From Chloroflexota bacterium (GTDB lineage Bacteria; Chloroflexota; UBA6077; JADZDV01), in assembly GCA_020850915.1 (NCBI GenBank), contig JADZDV010000412.1:1-7910 (forward strand): 7,910 bases of DNA, in the 5' to 3' direction. Under the pieces are notes generated by a model that saw nothing but the letters and a program-made list of their open reading frames with translations, had not been told where the DNA came from and made no database searches. Shown here piece after piece: positions 6,076 through 7,910 of this stretch (position 1 is the stretch's first letter; each line of letters opens with the position of its first letter). The translations under genes were made by a program, and so were the position numbers.

Positions 6076-7910
6076 GTGCCTGAATCGTCGCAGGACCCTT
6101 CCTATCGTCTACCGCGCTCGGTCGTGCCGGAGCGCTATGAGATCACCCTGGCGCCGGACCTCCGAGATTTCACGTTCACGGTCTAGCAGCGAGTCGACGT
6201 CCAGGTGGCCGAGCCGGTCACCGAGGTGGTGCTCAACGCCACCGAGCTGGAGATTCACGACGCCGCGCTCGTCGACGCCACCGGCGATCGCGTGCCGGCG
6301 TCTGTCACGTACGACGAGGCCAGCGAGCGAGCGCTGCTAGCGCTGGAGCACGCCGTCCAGCCGGGGCCGGCCACCCTGGAGCTGCGGTTCACCGGCACGC
6401 TGAACGACAAGCTCTCCGGCTTCTATCGCAGCACCTACCGGGACGCCGCCGGCCAGGAGAAGGTGCTTGCCTGCACCCAGTTCGAGTCTACCGATGCCCG
6501 CAAGGCGTTCCCCTGCTGGGACGAGCCAGACCTCAAGGCGGTCTTCAAGATCGCCCTGGTCGTGGATCAGCACCTGGCGGCCATCTCGAACGCGGCCATG
6601 GTCTCCGAGACGCCGCTGCCGGACGGCAAGAAGCGCGTGGAGTTCGCGGAGACGATGAAGATGGCCACCTACCTGGTGGCCTGCATCGTAGGCGAGCTGG
6701 ACGCCACCAAAACGGTGGACGTGGACGGCACGCCGCTGCGGGTGATCTTCGTCCCTGGCAAACGCAAGCTGGCCGACTTCGGCCTCCAGATCGGGGCGTT
6801 CGCCCTGCGATACTTTTCCAGCTATTACGGGATTCCCTATCCTGGCGGGAAGCTGGATCTGCTGGCCATCCCGGACTTCGCGGCCGGCGCCATGGAGAAC
6901 CTCGGCTGCGTGACATTCCGCGAGACCGCGCTGCTGGTCGACCTGGAGACCGCCTCGCGGGCGGAGCTGGAGCGGGTCGCCGACGTCGTGGCGCACGAGA
7001 TCGCCCACATGTGGTTCGGCGACCTGGTGACGATGCAGTGGTGGAACGGCCTCTGGCTCAACGAGGCGTTCGCCACCTTCATGGAGATGCTGGCCGTCGA
7101 CGCCTTCCGCCCCCAGTGGGAGCGCTGGACCAGCTTCGCCGTCTCCCGGGCCGCGGCGATGCAGACCGACGGCCTGAACAGCACGCGCTCGATCGAGTTC
7201 CCCGTCCGGCTGCCCGAGGAGGCAGCCGGGATGTTCGACATCCTCACCTACGAGAAGGGCGGCGCCGTGCTGCGGATGCTGGAGCAGTACCTCGGGCCGG
7301 AGGTTTTCCGCCAGGGCATCAGCCACTACCTCACCAAGCACGCCTACGCCAACGCCGAGACGACTGACCTCTGGGACGCCATCGAGGAGACCTCCGGCCA
7401 GCCGACGCGGCGGATCATGGACTCCTGGATCTTCCAGCCCGGCCACCCCCTGGTGAGCGTCGAGCGCGACGGCGACGCGCTGCGGCTGTCCCAGGCGCCG
7501 TTCCGCTACCTCCCGCCAGAGCAGCCGCTGAGCCTCCAGTGGGACGTGCCAGTCGGACTCAGGCTGCGCACGCCCGGCGGCGACGTCGAGCAGAAGGTGC
7601 TGCTCGAAGGTCCGTCCACGAGCGTCAGCCTGCCGTCGGGCACGGAGTGGGTCGTCGCGAACGCGGGCGGCCATGGCTTCTTCCGCGTGCGCTACGACAC
7701 CGAGCTGCTGCAGAAGCTCCAACCGGTCGTGGCTGAGCTGGCGCCGCTGGAGCGCTTCGGCCTCGTCTCGGACACCTGGGCCAGCGTCCAGGCCGGGCGC
7801 TCGCCGCTGGCCGATTTCCTCGATCTGGCGCGCCTCTTCCGGGACGAGACCGACCGCAACGTCTGGACCAGCCTGATCGGCTCGCTGGGCTACCTCAACC
7901 GGATCGCCGA
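6076..7910 (+). pseudogene. M1 family zinc aminopeptidase, interrupted by an in-frame TAG and cut by the window edge
   Basis: This encodes an M1 (gluzincin) metallo-aminopeptidase, which removes N-terminal residues from peptides. Numbering from the GTG at 6076, the N-terminal beta domain begins YRLPRSVVPERYEI. GAMEN (substrate N-terminus recognition) is at 271-275, the zinc motif HEIAH at 307-311, the third zinc ligand Glu 330 in WLNEAFATF exactly 18 residues later, and the transition-state Tyr 392 in ILTYEKGG. A beta-sandwich domain and the start of the ERAP1-like C-terminal domain (NAGGHGFFRVRYD) follow. Codon 37 (6184-6186) is TAG. The frame is otherwise open from 6187 to the end, 574 full codons, and family similarity continues on both sides of the stop. 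Members are usually about 850 residues, so roughly 610 codons are visible. Possible readings are a recent pseudogene, a sequencing error, or internal initiation (GTG at 6205 or 6226, no good ribosome site) giving a protein lacking its first strands. No signal peptide is visible, so the product would be cytoplasmic. Confidence 0.85.
6184..6186 (+). other. in-frame amber codon inside the M1 aminopeptidase gene
   Basis: The plus-strand reading frame gives FTFTV, then TAG, then QRVDVQVAEPVTEVVLNATE. M1 proteins normally have a Gly followed by a polar residue here (FxG-E/T-like), so GTC TAG could derive from GGC GAG by two G-to-T changes; that ancestral form is inferred. Two neighbouring genes end in TAG (3232 and 2183), so TAG is a normal stop in this genome. 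Confidence 0.9.

Noticed and set aside
6076..6186. Genome-wide reassignment or programmed readthrough of TAG
   Set aside because: The CoxL-like and 2-hydroxyacid dehydrogenase genes both end normally at TAG, and no recoding signal such as a clear downstream stem-loop was noticed next to 6186.
6337..7722. A 461-codon open frame on the minus strand
   Set aside because: It lies antisense to the M1 aminopeptidase frame, which contains GAMEN, HEIAH and the other M1 motifs. The minus translation is rich in Arg, Gly, Val, Leu and His and has no recognisable domain, as expected for an antisense shadow in GC-rich DNA.

Overview
The window is GC-rich DNA with strong G/C bias at third codon positions. 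It looks like a chromosomal segment of a high-GC bacterium. The protein families (a CoxL-like molybdenum hydroxylase, a CtBP-like 2-hydroxyacid dehydrogenase, an Ldh_2 dehydrogenase and a single-chain M1 aminopeptidase) would suit Chloroflexota (Thermomicrobia-like) or Actinomycetota. That placement is a judgement from family resemblance, not a computed result. TAG, TAA and TGA all serve as ordinary stops here.

Layout. Positions 1-132 hold no gene. Positions 133-5556 carry four oxidoreductase genes, all on the minus strand. In transcription order they are: a xanthine dehydrogenase/CoxL-family molybdopterin-binding subunit (5556 to 3232, TTG start behind a perfect AGGAGG), a D-isomer-specific 2-hydroxyacid dehydrogenase of the CtBP-like type (3157 to 2183), a short-chain dehydrogenase/reductase (2061 to 1312) and a malate/L-lactate (Ldh_2) dehydrogenase (1179 to 133). 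Gaps of 74, 121 and 132 nt, one orientation, and no convincing internal promoter or strong terminator suggest one operon. Positions 5557-6075 form a divergent intergenic region of about 520 bp. It contains a dense cluster of overlapping inverted repeats and weak promoter-like sequences facing both ways. From 6076 to the right edge the plus strand encodes an M1 zinc aminopeptidase. Its metal-binding and catalytic motifs are all present, but codon 37 is an in-frame TAG, so the gene as read is broken. It also runs off the window.

How the genes may work together. The four minus-strand enzymes all oxidise or reduce small organic substrates, and together they look like a catabolic module for a hydroxy acid, alcohol or N-heterocycle. 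The pairing of a D-2-hydroxyacid dehydrogenase with an Ldh_2 enzyme is notable, because such pairs can act on opposite enantiomers of one 2-hydroxyacid. The CoxL-like subunit lacks the CO dehydrogenase Cys motif, and its usual FAD and 2Fe-2S partner subunits are not in view. The substrate cannot be read from this window. The aminopeptidase is probably unrelated peptide-turnover housekeeping.

I see no CRISPR array, tRNA, rRNA, insertion sequence or phage gene. I found no wholly new system. The points most worth a second look are the interrupted M1 gene, the hairpin-rich leader of the oxidoreductase operon, and the four-dehydrogenase module with its orphan molybdenum subunit.
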